Under the pieces are notes generated by a model. That model ran no database searches. It was not told where the DNA came from and saw only the letters and a program-made list of their open reading frames with translations. This document shows positions 61,723 to 64,000 of a DNA stretch of 64,000 bases, in pieces. Each line of letters opens with the position of its first letter. The first letter of the stretch is position 1. Made by a program: the position numbers and the translations under genes. The DNA is from Streptomyces sp. MST-110588 (GTDB taxonomy: Bacteria > Actinomycetota > Actinomycetes > Streptomycetales > Streptomycetaceae), in contig NZ_CP074380.1 in NCBI RefSeq assembly GCF_022695595.1, positions 6,144,001 through 6,208,000 on the forward strand, given 5' to 3'.

Positions 61723-63222
61723 TCACTGCTCGGGCTCTTCATCGCTTGGACCGTGGGGACGGTGCGCCGGGGACCCGTCCGCGGACGCGCCGGAGGCACC
61801 GTCGAGGAAGGCGGACATCCACAGTCCGGCCGGTGGAGGCTGGCCGGCCGACGCCGGGGGACGGGAGTCGGCCGCGGAGGCCGCCTGCTGCGGCCGTACG
61901 GACGGGATCACGGCGCGGGTACGGCGCCTGCGCTGCGGAAGCCCGTTGGCGGTACGTGAACCCGTGGTGGGTACCGGCTCCTCCATGGCAGCCTCGGCAC
62001 GGTGCTTGGGGCCGCTGGGGCGGCGGGGCGGCGGCAGGCTCGGCGCCTTGGCCAGGGCTCCGCCGGGCACCGGGGTGACGGTGATCAGGTCCGGCGGTAC
62101 GACCAGGACCACGCGTACGCCGCCGTACGCGGACACCCGCAGGGCGACCTTGAAGCGGTTGGTGTGGGACAGCCGGCCGACCACCGCCAGGCCCAGGCGC
62201 GGCGATTCCCCCAGGTCATCGAGGTCCAGCCCGCTGGAGGAGTGTTGCGCCAGAGCCCGTTCGGCGCGGATGCGGGCCTCGTCGGTCAGGCCGAGCCCGG
62301 CGTCCTCGATCTCGACGGCGACACCCGACTGGACCTCGGTCGCGGTCAGATGGACACGGGTCTGCGGCGGTGAATAGCGGGTGGCGTTGTCCAGGAGCTC
62401 GGCCACGGCGTGGATCAGGGGCTCGGCCGCGCGGCCCAGGACACCGACGTCGGCCACCGAGTGCAGGTCGACGCGCTGGTAGTCGGTGATCCGGGACATG
62501 GCTCCGCGCAGCACGTTGAACAGCGGGATGTCCTTCTGCCACTGGCGCCCCGGCCGGGCACCGCCGAGAACGGCGATGCTGTCCGCCAGCCGTCCGATCA
62601 GCGCGGTGCGGTGGTCCAGGTGCAGCAGATCGCCGAACACCTGCGGGTCCTGCCCGTGCCGGTCCTCCATCTCCCGCAGTTCCAGGGCCTGTTGGTGCAC
62701 GATGGCCTGGACGCGCCGGGCGATGTTGACGAAGGCCCGCTGGGCGGCGTCACGCAGGTCCTCCTCGGCCTCGACGGCCTGGAGGACGTAGCGCAGCACC
62801 GCGTGGTGTGCGGCTTCGAAGCCGGGGCTCACCCGGGACACCTGGCAGGTGCTGCGCAGTACGTCCTCGACCGGCATGCCCTTTTGGAGCCGGGCCATGG
62901 CCGCGGGCAGGGTCTCCTTGGCCATCCGTAGGGTTTCGGCCTCCTGCTGGGCCATCTGCCGTTGCAAGGCGGCCTCCCGCTCGGCGTACTGCCTGCGCAG
63001 CTCGTCGATCGCACGGCCCCGGCGCGCTGCCTTCCCGCCCGCGAAGGCCACCGCGGCGGTCGCCACGACGCCGATCCAGACGGCATGGGAACGGGCCGCC
63101 GTGGGCAGCAACGGAACGGCGACGGCCGCACATATGGCCAGGAGCGCGGGTGGCAGCAACCACATTGCGGTGGAGGCCGGCCCCGGCCTTCCGGGTGACG
63201 AATCAGCACGAACCATCGGCAT
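61723..63222 (-). CDS. cvnA: Conservon sensor histidine-kinase-like protein CvnA
   Basis: 499 aa. Two membrane segments (about 20-40 WLLPPALLAICAAVAVPLL and 47-62) are followed by a coiled-coil (ELRRQYAEREAALQRQMAQQEAETL). The dimer domain has LLHLDHRTALIGRLADSIAVLGG and the HATPase-like N-box ELLDNATRYSPP, EIEDAGLGL and RLGLAVVGRLS. The C-terminal ~120 residues are disordered and Pro/Arg-rich. CvnA proteins are kinase-like sensors with unclear phosphotransfer. The ATG at 63222 is the ORF start; the next ATG (63216) is better spaced from a GAGG and may be the true start. Confidence 0.9.
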   Translation of the reverse strand: MPMVRADSSPGRPGPASTAMWLLPPALLAICAAVAVPLLPTAARSHAVWIGVVATAAVAFAGGKAARRGRAIDELRRQYAEREAALQRQMAQQEAETLRMAKETLPAAMARLQKGMPVEDVLRSTCQVSRVSPGFEAAHHAVLRYVLQAVEAEEDLRDAAQRAFVNIARRVQAIVHQQALELREMEDRHGQDPQVFGDLLHLDHRTALIGRLADSIAVLGGARPGRQWQKDIPLFNVLRGAMSRITDYQRVDLHSVADVGVLGRAAEPLIHAVAELLDNATRYSPPQTRVHLTATEVQSGVAVEIEDAGLGLTDEARIRAERALAQHSSSGLDLDDLGESPRLGLAVVGRLSHTNRFKVALRVSAYGGVRVVLVVPPDLITVTPVPGGALAKAPSLPPPRRPSGPKHRAEAAMEEPVPTTGSRTANGLPQRRRRTRAVIPSVRPQQAASAADSRPPASAGQPPPAGLWMSAFLDGASGASADGSPAHRPHGPSDEEPEQ

Positions 63223-63518
63223 CCTCAGAGCACTAAGGGAAGGGACAGGGAGTCATACGCGGAATTCGCGGAGATCAAAAGGCAGCGGAAACGCCAGGAA
63301 TGGCCGCCGGCGCTGCGCGGCAGTGAGCATAGCGGGGCACGAATGGCTCCGCGGTGCATGTGCATACAACACATGAATGCACTCACGTGCGAAATCAAGA
63401 AGAATCGTTTGGCGCTAGCCGTTCACTGGAATTACGAAGAGTCGTGACGATTGCGAGCTGAATGCCCGCATTCGCCTATCCGCCGCGCCGTCGGTCGCAT
63501 GGAGTTGCGAAATGTGAT
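63223..63518 (-). promoter_or_regulatory. Promoter region of the conservon operon
   Basis: About 300 bases, distinctly less GC-rich than the coding DNA, with no gene. GTGCATGTGCATACAACACA near 63354-63373 and a TGCAC at 63378-63382 form an imperfect inverted repeat. I see no secure -35/-10. Confidence 0.4.
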
Positions 63519-63553
63519 CAGCCCGTCCCAGAAACTGTCCGGGACGGGCTGAG
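63519..63553 (-). terminator. Terminator downstream of the DUF397 gene
   Basis: Perfect 12-bp stem TCAGCCCGTCCC / GGGACGGGCTGA with an 11-base loop just after the DUF397 stop on the minus strand. Confidence 0.85.
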
Positions 63554-63558
63554 CTGGG

Positions 63559-63759
63559 TCATGCCGTCTTGAGAGCCGTGATGAACGCGGTCCAGGAGGC
63601 GGTCGGGAAGGTGAGTATGGGGCCGTGGGGGTTCTTGCTGTCGCGTACGGGGACGAGGCCGGGCAAGTCCTCGGTGATCTCGACGCAGTTACCCCCGTTG
63701 GCGTTGCTGTAGCTGCTGGCGCGCCAGTGAGCGGTACTCACATCGGGGGAGTGATGCAT
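63559..63759 (-). CDS. DUF397 protein
   Basis: 66 aa (MHHSPDVSTAHWRASSYSNANGGNCVEITEDLPGLVPVRDSKNPHGPILTFPTASWTAFITALKTA), the full DUF397 domain. Such proteins almost always follow an XRE/DUF5753 gene in Streptomyces and act as a regulator/antagonist pair (BldB/Scr1-like systems are the context I recall). GGAGG lies 11 bases upstream, inside the preceding gene, which it overlaps by 22 bases. Confidence 0.92.
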   Translation of the reverse strand: MHHSPDVSTAHWRASSYSNANGGNCVEITEDLPGLVPVRDSKNPHGPILTFPTASWTAFITALKTA

Positions 63760-64000
63760 GACTGATAGTCCTCCATCGCCTTTCGGATCAGTTTCGCCGA
63801 CTCCGCGGGCGAAAGAGCGATGGCACGCAGCACCTCGTACTGTCGCCGCCACTTCTTCACCGCTTCCGGTACCTCGTAGAGATGACCGGCTTCGATGCCC
63901 TCCTCGTAGGCCACCGAGGAGCCGTTGGGGAGTGTCAGCAAGGTCAGTGCACCGCTCATCAGCGTGTGCAGTCCTGCGTTGAAGGGCACCACTTGAACCT
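63738..64000 (-). CDS. C-terminal part of an XRE/DUF5753-type regulator, cut by the window edge
   Basis: The visible ~87 residues (MVPFNAGLHTLMSGALTLLTLPNGSSVAYEEGIEAGHLYEVPEAVKKWRRQYEVLRAIALSPAESAKLIRKAMEDYQ) match the DUF5753 end of Streptomyces XRE regulators, with the typical VAYxExxxxGxLYE motif. The HTH half is outside. Partner of the DUF397 gene. Confidence 0.9.
   Translation of the reverse strand, partial: VQVVPFNAGLHTLMSGALTLLTLPNGSSVAYEEGIEAGHLYEVPEAVKKWRRQYEVLRAIALSPAESAKLIRKAMEDYQSCITPPM

Overview
The window is high-GC actinobacterial DNA and almost certainly comes from a Streptomyces chromosome. The evidence is the third-position GC bias, frequent GTG starts and 4-bp ATGA/GTGA gene overlaps, a glnA gene preceded by two GlnR boxes, a homodimer-type aceE, the lipB-lipA pair, a PspA gene and a complete conservon (cvn) operon. 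The order glnA / RDD / DUF4191 / lipA / lipB / regulator ... aceE / sucB / lpdA / pepA ... pspA resembles, from memory, the conserved core on one side of glnA in S. coelicolor. I could not align it.

Layout. 1-2600: accessory DNA with a cut IS982-type transposase and a two-gene unit (DUF4365 nuclease-like protein plus a 378-aa unknown) that could be a small defence module. 2600-18800: core genes (glnA with its GlnR operator, RDD, DUF4191, lipA, lipB, an HTH-TPR regulator) followed by small accessory genes: an amine-oxidase-like FAD protein, an XRE/membrane pair, an APH-fold kinase, a TIGR01777 epimerase, an acetyltransferase, DUF4240, an SDR, and a WYL regulator fused to a glyoxalase-like (VOC) domain. 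19000-28000: pyruvate and 2-oxoglutarate dehydrogenase genes (aceE, sucB, lpdA) with a GntR/FCD regulator, then leucyl aminopeptidase. 28300-35300: a five-gene exopolysaccharide cluster on the + strand. It holds a large secreted deacetylase, a PelF-type glycosyltransferase, a polytopic membrane protein, a spherulin-4 (GH135-like) protein and a GH114-like lipoprotein. Its logic resembles both bacterial Pel and the fungal galactosaminogalactan cluster. 35400-42850: late cobalamin genes (cobS, cobT, cobU, with cobS and cobT frameshifted as read), membrane proteins and an MprF-like protein. 43000-55800: a small conserved protein, a lipoprotein, an HtrA-like protease, a frameshifted ABC transporter, a methyltransferase, DUF3043, PspA/PspAA, a two-component system and an RND transporter. 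56375-63222: a DMATS-type aromatic prenyltransferase and a PLP aminotransferase, convergent with a conservon operon (kinase-like, roadblock, DUF742, GTPase) that ends in an atypical CYP157-like P450. 63500-64000: a DUF397 protein and the end of an XRE/DUF5753-type gene.

How the parts work together. aceE, sucB and lpdA supply central carbon flux, and lipA/lipB supply the lipoyl cofactor that SucB carries. The five-gene cluster can be read as polymerise (PelF), export (membrane protein), deacetylate (secreted deacetylase) and trim (two glycoside hydrolases) for an amino-sugar polymer; the sugar is inferred, not shown. The prenyltransferase-aminotransferase pair looks like a compact prenyl-indole or prenyl-amino-acid pathway, and the neighbouring P450 could tailor its product.

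Two genome-scale oddities stand out. Many short tandem-repeat arrays sit at the 3' ends of genes, and several duplicate the stop codon itself, often in units that are not a multiple of three. Three single-base frameshifts lie within about 10 kb (cobS, cobT and the ABC transporter), which may be sequencing errors or real decay.
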